Source of the DNA: Lucifuga dentata
Taxonomy: Eukaryota; Chordata; Actinopteri; Ophidiiformes; Bythitidae
DNA: 64,000 bases
Direction: 5' to 3'
Assembly: GCA_014773175.1 (NCBI GenBank)
Contig: VXCM01000454.1
Span: 1 to 64,000 of the forward strand
Part shown: one piece after another, positions 1 to 12,214 of the stretch
How the letters are laid out: each line of letters begins with the position of its first letter
Numbering within the stretch: the stretch's first letter is position 1
The notes under the pieces: generated by a model
Seen by the model: the letters and a program-made list of their open reading frames with translations, nothing else
What the model was told of the DNA's origin: nothing
Databases searched by the model: none
Position numbers and translations under genes: made by a program

Positions 1-25
1 GAGGAGGAGGAGGAGGAGGAGGAGG
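1..25. repeat. (GAG)n microsatellite
   Basis: The window starts inside a perfect GAG trinucleotide run. The following ~225 nt show no gene. Confidence 0.9.
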
Positions 26-253
26 CAGCTTTGTACCTTTCCACTGTTACTACAGAGACAGTTGGCATCTGTGAAGAGCTAATGAAAATCATCCTCTGAC
101 TGAGTTTCTGATAAACAGTTTATTCCAGGACAAACTGCAGCTCACGGTTTCTCTTGTGCCGTTCAGATCTTCTTGATTTTTATGTAGGTTCTGATCCCTC
201 TCTGTTGATAATTTTTTTTTTTTTGGAATTATAAAGTCAATTTGCTTAATGTA

Positions 254-729
254 CACTACCACTCAAAAGATGGAATCAGTGTTTCCTGTCATGTAAAACT
301 AGTTTTGTTTCATATGAATAAAATGATTCTATGTGTCTGTTAGTATTTTGCACCTACAGGTTTAAAATCATTTGCAAGAAGCTGTAAAAAAATGAAGACA
401 TTTTATTTAAATTGTCCAGAATCCTGACATGAGTTGTAGATGATTCCATATTCATGTAGAGAAGCTGTATATGGTTCCAGAGATTATTAGGAAATTCTAG
501 ATTATTCCCTGATGCTCTAGAAACTGATGCTGAATATTTACAAAGAGATGAAATCTTACTTTGATGAGAAATCACTAAAATACTGTTATTTATCACTTAA
601 AAACTTTTTTCCCCAAATATTTGAAATAATAAATAAAACCTCTTAAAACACATTTTGGTGTTTGTTTCATATCATAAAATAAAACAGCAAGAACTGCTTA
701 AATGACGAGTGATCTTTTGAGTGGTAGTG
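254..729. mobile_element. TA-flanked inverted-repeat element, CACTACC-ACTCAAAAG type
   Basis: The termini are CACTACCACTCAAAAG and its near complement CTTTTGAGTGGTAGTG, each bordered by TA (252-253 and 730-731). TA flanks fit a Tc1/mariner-type non-autonomous element. A second copy of the same family is at 28424-29295. There is no transposase frame. Confidence 0.8.
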
Positions 730-1017
730 TAGATTGAGTTATTTTTAGGTTTTCTATAGGCAAGGACGGCTATCGTTAATGAAAGCTCTCTTGGCAGAGA
801 CTGTTCATTCCTGGGGGATTATGTGCGCTTTTCTCCATGTCTGGGTTCAATCAACAGCGGGTACAGATATGGGAAATACTTGAAGTCTCTTCCACGGCTC
901 CACAAAGACTCACAGGATTTTGTTATTTAGACCAATATTCTGTTGATCCTTCTGCCTCTTCTTTTCCCATCTCTCTGTTTTGAATATGACTGATCTGTGT
1001 TGAATCTAGATGCATTC

Positions 1018-1237
1018 AGAAAAAATTAAAACAGCTGTGCCATCTACAATTGTGCATAAGTGCTAGAAGGCGAAACATTGAATTTTAAGGTGGGTGTATC
1101 ATCTGGACATTTGATTTCTAAAGATTAGGGGATTTGAAACAATAAGTTTTGCAAATGGGTTGTCAGTAACATATATATTATATATATTGAGCTTAAACAT
1201 GCACGATTGCTGGTTTGATCCTGTAAGTTATCTGTGT
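1018..1237 (+). mobile_element. Family A element, right half only
   Basis: This is the 3' part of the TTAA family (GAAACATTGAATTTTAAGG, then ATTTGATTT...AAAGATTAGGGGATTTG) ending in a diverged terminus (tttgatcctgtaag). It is an old, truncated copy. Confidence 0.75.
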
Positions 1238-2840
1238 TAAAAGCATTAAAAAGCACAGATGTATAAATTAGATATACAGCTGGAGGAAATGATTGTTTTT
1301 ATTTCCTCTTTTAATCTGCAGATTCACATTGCTGCTTTAGAAACTGATTTTTCAATAAAGTCAACAAATTGGAATTGAAATTAGTGAACTAATTTCTTCA
1401 GTCAAGAACAAGTCAGGAGGAGAATAATAAATTGAAACGGTGAAAGGCTTGTGCACTTTCTAAGGCTTTGAGCGTTAGCTGCATTTACCCCCACAGGAAT
1501 GCTTTGTTTCTTGTTGTCTCGCTGAAAAGCAAAGGTCAGGTGACACGGGATGGCTGCACGTCTTAATCTCTTTGTGTTTTGCAAACTGGTGGTCCCTTTG
1601 TGTTTTATACCGAGCACAAAAAAGATTTACATTACGCTCTGCATCCTTTGAAAATGCTAGCGAGGGGCTGCTAAATACATGCTGTCACACAGTCAGCTTG
1701 GAATTCTTCTCCCAAACCCTCCTGTGCCTTCTTTCCAGTTTCTTTCTTTGGCTGCGGTGGTGTTTGGCTGGGAATGGGTAGATGAGGAGTTGCATGTGAT
1801 TGAGGCAGAATAATGCCAGTGAATGGAAAGGGATTTTCTAAAGATCTTGGTGATGGCCCTCTCTGTGTCTTTTATCCGCGATAGTGAAAGGGATGGATGG
1901 TAAGAGTCACTGGGTGCCAAGCTTCTCGCTTTTTACCGGCCATCGAGCCTGATGCCGCATCTTAATGATCTTGCACAAAAGTAGGCAGAAGGAGGCTTGT
2001 GAAACAGCAAAGATGTGAAGGAAATGAAACGGCGAGAGGAGAAACGCTGGAGATCGTGATGTTGATCCACTCAGGATCTGCAGCGATCCATACATATAAA
2101 TGAAGCTGACATACCGCCATGTTCTTTTAAAGCATTTTTATCCAAACAAAGAAGTGCTTGAATTAGATGATGTTTTGGTTGACCTTCTTTACTGGGACTT
2201 GCCCAGTTACTTGAATTTTAGAAAGTCAAAAGAATTTCATTACCCAAGTAATTTTTTCTATGCCCCTGGGGAAACACGTCCGGGCCACAAGAATCTGCTA
2301 AAGCCTTTTGACTCAATATGTCATCAAACCGTAATGAACACAAACCAACTGCGTCTGATCTGATTCCACACATCTCTTTCTCAGCACGTTTACATGCTCA
2401 TTGTGCCCATTTTTATCTGTTCTGCAATTAAGGCAAAAATACGCAATAAGTAAGACGTATACATGGAAGGAATTAAGAGAATTATCTTGTTTGCCAAGAC
2501 TTATTTCTTATTAAACTTTGGAGAAAACGCATAATCAGACTGACTGTAAGCTGATGGATCATGTACACGCTCAAGTAAATCAACTCATAATCATGTAATT
2601 TAGGTCCAGTACACGGACCGCTTGATTTCTGCTAGTTTCAGTGTGATTATGGTGATTAACTGACATTTGAAAAAGTTGATTTGCCTTAAAGGATCATACT
2701 GGTGATCATGCATGTTTGAGCACAATAATACATGTCAAGCAAGAGAGCCTGCACAACTCCAATACGTAAAAATAAGAAACTGGTGCCTGGTCACATTATA
2801 ACAGTTCAAAGTAAAAAACTAGGAGCAGCAGTCAAAAGTC
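1238..2840. other. Unique sequence, no gene recognised
   Basis: No exon or repeat family is recognised. An 87-codon open frame at 2100-2363 (+) has no recognisable domain and no splice context. The sequence around 1440-2090 is less AT-rich than the flanks and could be conserved non-coding DNA; this is only a suspicion. Confidence 0.4.
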
Positions 2841-2879
2841 TTACTGCTCATAACTTTTAACATAAGACTCAGGCAGGCA

Positions 2880-2960
2880 AATATGACGCGTTTCGGCTCT
2901 AAGCCATCCTCAGCGTAACATAACAAACAGTGGTGGAGCTTTTATAGCCCTGAAACCCAA
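2880..2960. repeat. Fragment with ACGCGTTTCGGCTCTAAGCC motif
   Basis: A GC-containing patch (acgcgtttcggctctaagcc, then atcctcagcg) stands out in AT-rich DNA. It resembles a dispersed vertebrate repeat motif (GCGTTTCGGC...CTTCATCAG) that I recognise but cannot name. Confidence 0.35.
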
Positions 2961-3209
2961 CATCCATTCATCTTAACAATAAGTAATACAATTTTCTAAG
3001 ACAATGTAAATCTAAACCACAAACCTACACAAACTAGCATGATATAATGCAGAGCAAATACAGAAAAAATATAGAAAAATACATATAATTTAATTTAACA
3101 GAAGGCCAACATTAGCTTAGGAATATACATTTCATAATTCTCTAAATATTAAGCTCAAATTGAAAAATAGGAGTACTACTATACCAGTCATAAATATATA
3201 TATACAGTA

Positions 3210-3749
3210 CAATATAGATATACAATCCACATACATGTTACGTTACAGCCAACCATTTCCCAAAATATATGACTTTAGCTGTAAATTTTAGATTGTTTTT
3301 TCTACCTTCCAGACTGCCATGGCTTCAGTTCGTTCCAGTTTGCTATTTAAATCAACTTGTACAGACTTGAAACATGCTTGAGATAAATAATCCATCATAG
3401 CGAACACAACATCTTTTAGGGTTTTTTTTTTTGTCAAAGTAACTTTATTTAACCGAATCAACACGGAGCTACATGGAAGACAATTTATGTCTCCGCCAGG
3501 AAATATAGTCCCAGGAGAAGATGCTTTTATGGAGAAATTAAAATGACCGTGTCTTCTACAATCGTGCATGAGTGTTAGAAGGTGAAATACTGAATTTTAA
3601 GGTGTGTCAATTGAATATTTGATTTTGAAAGATTAGCGGATTTAAAAAAAACAAAAACAGGAAAACTAACATTTTATGTATTGGAAATTAGTGTGCAGGT
3701 TGTATTTATTGGGGCTCAAACATTTACAATCGCCTACATGGTCCTTTAA
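3210..3749 (+). mobile_element. Family A element, left terminus damaged
   Basis: The copy runs from the inner part of the left inverted repeat (catacatgttacgttac) through the core (CCAGGAAATATAGTCCCAGG) to the right end catggtcctTTAA (TTAA 3746-3749). Confidence 0.85.
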
Positions 3750-4020
3750 GTAGAATCACAGTTTAACCTGCACCTAAACGTACATAAACAACCATTTCCC
3801 TCTATTCTCCACTCTCTCGCTTCCCGCTCTTTCTCCTGGAGTAAATCCCCAGTTTTTCCCCGTTTTTACTCCACCTCACAGTTGTCCTAACAAGCCACAT
3901 GATTGGGTGAACCAGCCTCCTCGCGACTCACATTTACAGTAAATTTAATTGTGTGGCTCATTATCTCATTATGTTTCCTGCGCTAAAGTGAGGGAATTTT
4001 ACAGGCAGACAGGAAACGAC

Positions 4021-4199
4021 CCCCCCCCCCCCNCCCCCCCCCCCCATTCACTAACATGTGACGTAGGCTCTTCCTGTGGCCTGAATCATCTTGTGTTGAA
4101 TCTTAAACAGAAGTAAAGTGAGAATAAATGTTCCACTAAAATGCCCCCTGATAAGGTCCCTGATACTGAGCCTAAATAGATTTATCCATCTTTATTGAT

Positions 4200-4234
<35 letters not shown>
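4021..4234. repeat. Poly-C tract with N and poly-T tract
   Basis: A C run (4021-4045) is broken by an N at 4033, and a T run covers about 4203-4234. The sequence between them is unremarkable. Confidence 0.85.
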
Positions 4235-4236
<2 letters not shown>

Positions 4237-4255
4237 ATAACTTCATTTTTGCGTA

Positions 4256-5682
4256 CACTGTAAAGTATTTCAGGGTGGTTCAACTTAAAAACATAAGTTC
4301 CCTTGCTGCCTTGAAAATGTGAGTTCACTCAACATAAAAATCTCTTTGTTTCAGTTGAAAAACTTAAGTTGAATAAGTTAGTTAAACTAATACCTTTGCA
4401 TTGTGTCAATGTTATTTCAAGTTGTCAAAGTTGATTCAACTCGTGAACAATAGTGTATTTGACTTGATTATCTTAGTTAAAACAATGAATTATTTCTCAT
4501 TATCCATGAGACAAAACCTACTGCATTAGGTCAAGTGAATGTAAATTCCTGCACTGTAAACCCAAATTAGTTCAATCTACTCAAAAAAATTTTGGAAACC
4601 TATTACCTCAAAAAAGTTGAGTTTCCAAACTTAATAATTAAACTTTATTAAGTTTTAGCCTTTATTTATGCAGGGGTAGCTCACTGAGCATTAAATGTTC
4701 TTTTGCAGGAACGCCCTACTCACACACCTATCAGTTTGTAAAGAGTGTAACTGCTCAGTGAACAAAGTGAAACTCTTTGCTGAGTGAAAAGTCCCTCAGT
4801 TAAAGCTTATTAAAGCTTCAACAACAAGAGGGCGATATAATCAGAAACTGACAGCAGCATGCAGCAGGGAGGTCACTAACAGAAAACACACTCTCTCTGA
4901 TGGTTACACACCAAAAGCAGAAAGCATTCAAATGTAACTCAAACTGCTACAGCAACAAATAAACTTACACAAAGCTATAATATTCACAAAAAGATTATAA
5001 CAGATATTTACTACAGAAATATTTCCAACAGAACTAGAACTCAAAGCATATAACAATGCTGCAAGGCATGCTGGGAGAATCAGAGCAGAGTCACGTGTGT
5101 CATTTAACTCAAAACAATTGATCATTAGTACTCTAAACCACCTAAACTCCTTCAATAGTTGAGTTGTATTAACTTTTACAAGGTTTTTAAGGAATACTCA
5201 AAAACCTTCCTTCCTAACTCAGTTTTTCTGAGTGGAGTATTGGGATTTACAGTGTACCAAAATATGTGTTTATGTAATTTATTGATTATCTTAAGTTGGT
5301 TTGTACTACATTTCATGGTGCAATGATACGGCAAAGCTGAGTTTCCCAGCTAAAAATTCATGGCGCCTTAATTTTTTTTATTTCCCCTGTTTTTTGTTTT
5401 TTTGTTTTTAAACCTAATAACTTAAAAAAGTAAGTTGAATGAACACTGACAACAGTCTTCAACTTTCTAATAGTCAAGACAACAGATGATTTTAAGTTCA
5501 GTTTCTCTAAAACTTAGAGACTTGTGTGCAGNTTCTAATAGTCAAGACAACAGATGATTTTAAGTTCAGTTTCTCTAAAACTTAGAGACTTGTGTGCAGT
5601 ATCCAAAACTTGTCATGATTCTTTGAGCTAAAGAGAAGAAATAAGTTCACATAACTAAAGAGGGCTGTTGTGTTTTACAGTG
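4256..5682. mobile_element. Nested pair of CACTGTAAA inverted-repeat elements
   Basis: The outer element begins CACTGTAAAGTATTT and ends TTTTACAGTG, with TA on both sides (4254-4255, 5683-5684). Inside it, 4552-5254 is a second element with termini CACTGTAAACCCAAAT and ATTGGGATTTACAGTG. The outer sequence is rich in AACTTAA/AAGTTGA words, as in a common fish miniature element. An N at 5532 separates a ~67-nt direct duplication. There is no transposase frame. Confidence 0.7.
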
Positions 5683-5689
5683 TAGGCAA

Positions 5690-6600
5690 GGCATGTTTAT
5701 TTGTCTGATAATTTCAAAGATAAAGACAAAGAAAAGAAGAGTGCATTAACATCTACAAAAGACAACTAATAACTAATTGAAATATTAAAGAGTGATTTAA
5801 AAAATCCAGTAACTAGACAAGAGAGTGATAGACAAAAGTTTATAGTTTCAGTGCAATTATACCCCAAATTTGAAAAGGGAAATTAAAAAGTGGTGGAAGA
5901 AATGAATAATTTTAAGCTCAGCGTAAATATGTAGTTGCATAATCGGTGATATTGTACTTTGAAGAGGAGAATCAGGGTTTAATTGTTTCCCTCAGCAGAA
6001 AGTAGTCAGAGATCATCTCCTGCTCTGCTCTATATCTCAACCTGTTTTCCAAAAAAAAATGTTGTCCTGACTGAGAGACGTGAGGAAATCAGAGTAACAT
6101 GAATAATTTATGGTCAAAGTTGAAAATTGATGCTAAAAGCTCTATGGGATTTGATAATTTGGTAATGGGATTTTGAAGAGCAATAAGATGTAGCGTCATA
6201 GGTCATCGCCACTTCCTGCCTCTAGCCTCACAGAAAGAAACGGTGCATTCAGGTGACCTTTGTTAGCTCAGAAAGTTTACTTCCAGGAAGTTGTGTATGA
6301 ACAACCATAAAAACTGTAAATACCAATGATAAATTTCATGTCAAATGTAAGAATTCCTTCCACAATGTGATGAATGATCATAACATGTCCGATCATCGGT
6401 TATTGTTTCGTTCATTAATTACATCCTTCTGTAGCTTTTTATTGGGTTTTGTTGTTTAGCAGTGACTGAAGATCACCTGAACACCTGTTAAATACAGAGT
6501 GGTCATGTGACTCTTCTGGATTCACAAGTTGATAAGCGATATATTGATACATATTATCAATCAAATGACAGCCACACGATGGATTCTGGGATGTTAAGGG
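5690..6600. other. No gene recognised
   Basis: AT-rich intronic or intergenic DNA without an exon or repeat that I can place. Confidence 0.4.
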
Positions 6601-6611
6601 GTTTGGAATAT

Positions 6612-7060
6612 CCATCCATCCATCCATCCATCCATCCATCCATCCATCCATCCATCCATTCTCCATCCATGCATCCACCCCTGCTTATCCTACTCAGGTT
6701 CGTGAGGGGCTGGAGCCTATCCCAGCAGTTACTGGGTGAGAGGCAGGGTACACCTGGACAGGTCACAGGACACACACACACACATACATGCGCATGCATG
6801 CACACACATGCACACACATGCACACACATGCACCCTACGGTCAATTTAGAGATTCTGCTTCACCTAGCCTGCATGTCTTTGGAGTTGGGAGTAAAGCCAC
6901 GCAGACACGGAGAGAACATGAAATCTCAACACAGAAAGGACCCGGTCAGATTCGAACCCAGGACCTTCTTGCTGTGAGGCAGCAGCGCTAACCACCTAGA
7001 TACCATGCTAACCACTAGCCACCGTTTCTAACTACCTAGCCACTGTGCTGCCCCTGCCTT
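6612..7060 (+). repeat. Teleost dispersed repeat with (ATCC)n and (CA)n
   Basis: (CATC)n at 6612-6664 is followed by CTGCTTATCCTACTCAGG, GGGGCTGGAGCCTATCCCAG, a (CA)n tract, GCATGTCTTTGGA and a block reading GATTCGAACCCAGGACCTTC then TTGCTGTGAGGCAGCAGCG. This order is a widespread fish repeat. The GATTCGAACCC box resembles a tRNA T-arm/B box, but I cannot assemble a tRNA here. Confidence 0.75.
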
Positions 7061-7145
7061 AGGAATAGGAAGCTTTATTTAGACATCAGGGTAAAGGTAT
7101 CTTTATTGTCTTGTTCACACAAGTACAGGTGAGATGCCTTTAATC

Positions 7146-7350
7146 CTAGCCTGAGGAGCAGTGGGTGGCCATGGTGCAGCGTCCGGGGACCAACTCCAGC
7201 CTTAAGCCAGTGCTTTTGGTCAAGGTCCTGACAGGAGAATTAAGCCTGTACATGTTTTTGATGGTGGGGGAAACCGGAGCACCCACGCAGGCATGGGGAG
7301 AACATGCAAACTCCACACAGAAAGGCCTGTTACAACGTCTTTGTTGTTGA
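7146..7350 (+). repeat. Fragment of the same dispersed repeat
   Basis: GGGGAGAACATGCAAACTCC and ACACAGAAAGGCC recur here in the same order as in that repeat family, with a variant 5' part. Confidence 0.6.
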
Positions 7351-7718
7351 AATGCTGTTGTTTCACTGGAACACAGGGGCAAAGCCCTGATATAAGGTCA
7401 AAGGAGGAGGAGACAGGGGGAAATATTTCCTGTCACTAAAAATAGGTCACCCGTCCTCATGCTGAGAGAGATTACACAATTCTCCTAGAAGATCCAGATC
7501 CAAAAACAGGGATGTTGTTGCCAAGCTCAGCAGGTTTGACAGTGGCTTCAGGTGTAATATTTGGTTTGGGTGTGAGGCCTGAGTTTGACTTCCTGTTTTT
7601 GGGAACTTCAAAGCCTCCACGCTGTAACGCCGTGGATCTCTGACAGCCAAGCCGGCAAGATGGATGATGAAAATACAGATGAGATATTTTGATCTCGTCT
7701 GAAGTATTTCTACAGCTG

Positions 7719-7721
<3 letters not shown>

Positions 7722-7755
<34 letters not shown>

Positions 7756-7780
7756 NTCGTCTGAAGTATTTCTACAGCTG

Positions 7781-7816
<36 letters not shown>
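7722..7816. repeat. (CT)n microsatellite with N
   Basis: Two (CT)n runs flank an N at 7756. The unique text TCGTCTGAAGTATTTCTACA occurs before both, so the second run is probably an assembly duplicate of the first. Confidence 0.85.
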
Positions 7817-7821
<5 letters not shown>

Positions 7822-7929
7822 ATATAATATGCTGTGGTTGCATCATTTCGTATTTGTGTTTCAGATTTTATTTATGCTGCCTTCACGCGCTCTTCATAAG
7901 CTTCCAGTTTCCAGTTTGGAAGTTGTAAT

Positions 7930-8890
7930 TACCACCTAAAAACACACAAACGCTCTTGGTTGGGAATTAACTAAATAGATGGCCTGCGTTTTTTTTTTTT
8001 TTTTTTTTTTTTTTTTGTGGCTGCGAAATTATTTGCAAATGCAGGCAGCAGATAATGTGCATTATACATGAAATCGATCGATTATTATCTTTAAGATTAA
8101 AGCAGTAAATGTTGAGGAAGGCGTCTCAGCTCGGCAGCTCGCATATCAGAAAAATCTGAGTTTCCCACGCGGAATTCCGGCTTTGTCTGGCCATTTATGC
8201 ACACTCAACATGACGTAAACATGACATATGATATAGGTGATGTGTTTTTCCACAGTGACGGTGTGAGAGTAAGATAAGCTTTAGTAATATAACTTTCTAA
8301 TTCTGAATAGGTCGGGAAAATGGTAGAAATAAAGCACTAAATAAAGCTATGAGTTTATTAGTGGGGTTTTGTTTTTTTTTTTTTTTTTNTTTTTTTTTTT
8401 TTTTTTGTATCTTTATCTCCTTTATCATTATCGGATTCCTGTTGTGTTGATCTGTATTTGGTGTTAGGAAGAATCACTTTGGTTGGTGGCAGCCATGCAA
8501 CCACTGACATTTACTTTATATTCTTTCCCCCCAAAAAATCTTATTTTCTTCTTAAATTTTCTTGGTGGAATAACATCTGACACGATTTGACCGGATTTCA
8601 GTGTTAAATCACAAAGTGTGTTGATGTCTGCCAGCTGTAGACAGAGCGGATATCATTTGTTTAAAGACAAACAGCTTGTGGTTTTGTTTTTGGCAGTTTT
8701 TATGACTCGCATAAGTTCATCGCAATCAGTTATGCAGATTTATAGCAGCAGATTCTCATCCAGAACAACACGGAACTTTCCGCTGAGCAGCGCTGAGGTT
8801 TTGTTGCTGTGACTGGGGAAGGGTGAGGAAAATGGCAGTCAGGCTTTGCTCATGTCAGGACAGGCCAGAACAAAGAGGATTAGCTTTCTC
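7930..8890. other. No gene; poly-T tracts
   Basis: T runs are present at 7991-8016 and 8371-8406 (N at 8389). The remainder has no recognisable exon. Confidence 0.4.
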
Positions 8891-8900
8891 TTCTCCTTAA

Positions 8901-9310
8901 AGGACCAAACCAGGGATTTTGCACATTCCAGCCCATTAAATACTACCCACATACAAGTTTACATTCAATTTCCAAAACATAAAGCCATATTTTGATTTTT
9001 CTGTTGTTTCTTTGAATTTCCCTCATCTTTCAGAATCAAATGTTCAGGTGATACCACCTTAAAACTCAATATTTCACCTGCTAACACTTACGCACGATTG
9101 TAGAAGACAGAGTTGTTTTAATTTCTCGGTAAAAGTCACTTTCTCCTCAGACTACATTTCCTGGCAGAGACTTGCATTGTGTTCTCTGTGATGGATTATT
9201 TATCTCAAGCATGTTTCAAGACTCTGTAAGTTGATTTTTATAGCAAAATGAAATAAACTTAAACAATAACAGTCTGAAATATACTGCTAAAGTAGTATAT
9301 TTTGGTAATT
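8901..9310 (-). mobile_element. Family A element, truncated
   Basis: The copy is inverted. It begins TTAAAGGACCAAACCAGGG (TTAA 8897-8900), contains the core in reverse orientation (ttctcctcagactacatttc), and loses its far terminus after gtagtatattttgg. Confidence 0.8.
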
Positions 9311-10373
9311 CATAAAACACAGCAGCAGATTTAACATGCTGTAAGAGCAGACGGCATCATTGAGCAGCATCTCCTCATTCACAAACGCTGCTGACCAGCT
9401 TCTTTTAGCGTTAACTAAGAGCGTTACGTTATTTCCTCATTTTCATGTCACACAAGCGATTCATGAAACACACTGTCATGCAAAAAAGATGATCTATTTA
9501 AAGTCTGACGGTACATTTCTTCTAAACATAGATAACGCTGTTAAAGTCCTATGTTTGCTGGGCAAATATCATATCCACATATCCACAAATCCAGAGCGAC
9601 GTCATCTAAACCCAATTTTCATTTATTTTGCTCAGGCATAAAAGATTTTGCTAATTCCTTGATTAACTTAACAAGAAACAAGAAAGCCATTAAAACATCC
9701 CAAACTTTAAATAAGATTAAATTATCTATTAAGAATAGAGACACTCTCATTATTTAGATCCTGTTTTCCCTAAGGAGATTTTTTTTTCCAAATGTTTCTA
9801 TCATTGCTTGTACTTATTTCATTGTATGTTCCTCTTTGTTGTTTGTTGTATCTGTTATTTGTTCAGTAAAATAAAAAATATATATATATATTATATATAT
9901 GTATATATCACCTAAGTCTGAATCTGACACACACAAACACACACACCACGCTGACCTCTGTGCACCAGGATTTCCATTAGTGTCTGGATGCAGTTACAGC
10001 TTTCTGTATGGCTTCTTTTAAAATGCGGAGCTCTATAGCAGAGAGTTTAGGTTTCCTTTGCTGATTTGACCCGTTCATCAGAGGAAGTGGTATAAAACGT
10101 ACATCTTAAATGTGCAGCAGTTAACTGATGTGCTCATTTTCATTGGCCTAAAGCGGGATCACAATGACAAGCCTGTAATCCGACAACGTGCGAATCAACA
10201 TAAGGGAAGTTTTATGAATGAGCTTGAATTATTACAGCACCAAAATACCTACCCTTATGTTTCTTGTATCTCTCTTGTCTTGGTGACTCAGCACTTCAGA
10301 TGGGTTTTTTTTTAAATCAGTACACTTTGTTACTCAGAAATCCTTCTTCGTATTCCTTTTTTTTCCTTCCCAG
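9311..10373. other. itgb5 intron sequence upstream of the first visible exon
   Basis: No exon is recognised. A short (TA)n tract lies near 9879-9910. The last ~25 nt form the pyrimidine tract and acceptor of the exon at 10374. Confidence 0.5.
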
Positions 10374-10548
10374 GTGTCATTCAATGTCAGCGTGGAGGCA
10401 AGGAGTTGTCCTCCCCGCGGCGCTGACCAGAGCTTCACCATCAAACCGGTGGGATTCAAAGACCGCCTGGAGGTGTCGGTGGATTACCAGTGTGACTGCG
10501 ACTGTGCTCATGTCGCGCAGACCAACAGCAGCATCTGCAGCTCCATAG
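10374..10548 (+). CDS. itgb5: itgb5 internal exon: hybrid-domain end and start of I-EGF1
   Basis: This exon encodes the last strands of the integrin beta hybrid domain (FNVSVEARSCP, then FTIKPVGFKDRLEV) and the first cysteines of I-EGF1 (CDCDC). It is entered in phase 0 at a cttcccag acceptor (AG at 10372-10373) and leaves in phase 1 at the donor gtatgc (10549). Integrin beta-5 pairs with alpha-V at the cell surface and binds RGD ligands such as vitronectin. The FxIKPVGFKD core is typical of beta-3/5/6 integrins. Two N-glycosylation sequons are visible (NVS, NSS). The preceding exons, which hold the PSI and ligand-binding beta-I domains, are not in the window. Identification as beta-5 rather than beta-3 or beta-6 rests mainly on the downstream exons. 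Confidence 0.95.
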
Positions 10549-11235
10549 GTATGCCACTTTGAATTCCATTATTTCATGTATTTTAGTTAGACTACTGGAT
10601 TAACTGCAAATAGTAGCCCAACACATTGTGAATATCCAGTTTTGTTTGAAAGTGGTGAATGAGCTGCTTTTGCTGAATCTGTGTGGGTTGAAACTTTCAC
10701 ACTAGTTGCCTTTTTTTGCTGCACCACAAATCACCTGATTTACCCTCGTAATCAACGCCTTTCTGCAGCAAGTATAGACATGCTGATGTGAAAATTTCAG
10801 AGCACGATCGTCCTTCCCGAAAAACTTCACAGTGTGCGATATTATCTCTGTAATTACTGAAATTACATGTCAATCTTCGTGCTGCTTTAGCGCACACTGT
10901 AATGACAGAAAAGGTTTACTGAAGGGTTTGGTGGCGGTGGCAGAGATTTTATCACGTGTTTTCATCTTTAAAGCATTCTGCAGAGATTCTTATCATTTTT
11001 CTGTCAGCACATTTTTCAAACGTAATCTCTAGTTTAGAACAAAACCGCTTGTCAGGAAATTAATCACTGCTGTGACTTTTTTCTGTCTGAGCTCTCAAAA
11101 CGTTGCTTCCTCCATCAGGCAGTTGAAGTAGGAATTAATTGGCAGCAGAATCGAGTATTTAATTAAATGTGATGTATTTCCTGTAGAAACATTATTTTGG
11201 GGTGCGACAAAAACACTGTGAGAGACCATTCTTAA

Positions 11236-11789
11236 AGGAGCAAAGCAATGATTTTGCATGTTTGAGTGCAATAAACCTGCATACATGTTACGTTACTGCC
11301 AACCACCTGGAGTGGTAAATATTAGAATTGTTTTTCCTACTTTCCAGACTGCCATTGGTTTCAGTTCATTCTAGAACTCTATTAAAATCAAGTTGTAGAG
11401 ACTTGAAACCTGCTTGAGGTAAATAATCCATCACAGAAAACGAAATGTTGTTCTTATTTTTTGTCAGATTTACTTAATTTAACTGTAGATGCATGGAAGA
11501 AAATCTATGTCTCTGCCAGGGAAAATAGTCCAAGGAGCAAACGACATTTACAGAGAAATTAAAAACAACTGTCAGCTGTCTAATTCAGACATATGTAGCA
11601 GGTAAAACGTTGAATTTGTAGGTGTTTATATCACCTGAACATTTGATTTTGAAAGATTAGGGATTTGGCAAAACAACAGGGAAACTACAGTACAGTTTTA
11701 TGCTTTGGAAATTGGTTGTCAATAATGTAACGTGTATGCAGGTAGTATATTTATTGGACTCAAACAAACAAAACCACCGATATGATCCT
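11236..11789 (+). mobile_element. Family A element, full length
   Basis: Terminal TTAA occurs on both sides (11232-11235, 11790-11793). The left end is AGGAGCAAAGCAATGATTTT, the right end ACCGATATGATCCT, and the + core GCCAGGGAAAATAGTCC is present. It lies in the 2.1-kb itgb5 intron. Confidence 0.9.
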
Positions 11790-12214
11790 TTAAATTACCA
11801 AATGGTAGATTTTAAAAACATGGCACATGTAAAATAGAACTGGTCTATAATGTCAGGAAACTTTTCAGGAAGTATTGATGGTGAAAAGGTTTGAATTAAC
11901 ACGAGTAAACGAGTGGATGATTAAACCTCCGTTAAAAATGCAAATGTAAACAGGGTATTAAAATGTTGTCTAACGTATTGATCGGCTTGGACAAATTAAA
12001 GTCGACAAGGACAAAGCACAGACTCTCAAATGTTTAGAGGATTTTTATGTAATTTATTTTTCTTAGATGTTGTATTTATGTAATGCTTTTTTTCTTTTCT
12101 TGGTTATTTGATTTGGGCCTTATTTTTGTAGGTTTGTATATAATCAGAACTGATTTTTTTCCCCTCTCTTGTATGGTGTGTTATGTTGATGAGAATATAT
12201 ATATATTTTTTTAT

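Noticed and set aside
2100..2363. 87-codon + strand frame starting ATGAAGCTGAC
   Set aside because: No family resemblance, and flanked by ordinary non-coding DNA.
6507..6977. 156-codon frame rich in HPSIHPSI and HTHTH
   Set aside because: Translation of (ATCC)n and (CA)n microsatellites inside a dispersed repeat.
6930..7010. tRNA-like GATTCGAACCC box
   Set aside because: No matching acceptor stem or anticodon arm; it belongs to the dispersed repeat.
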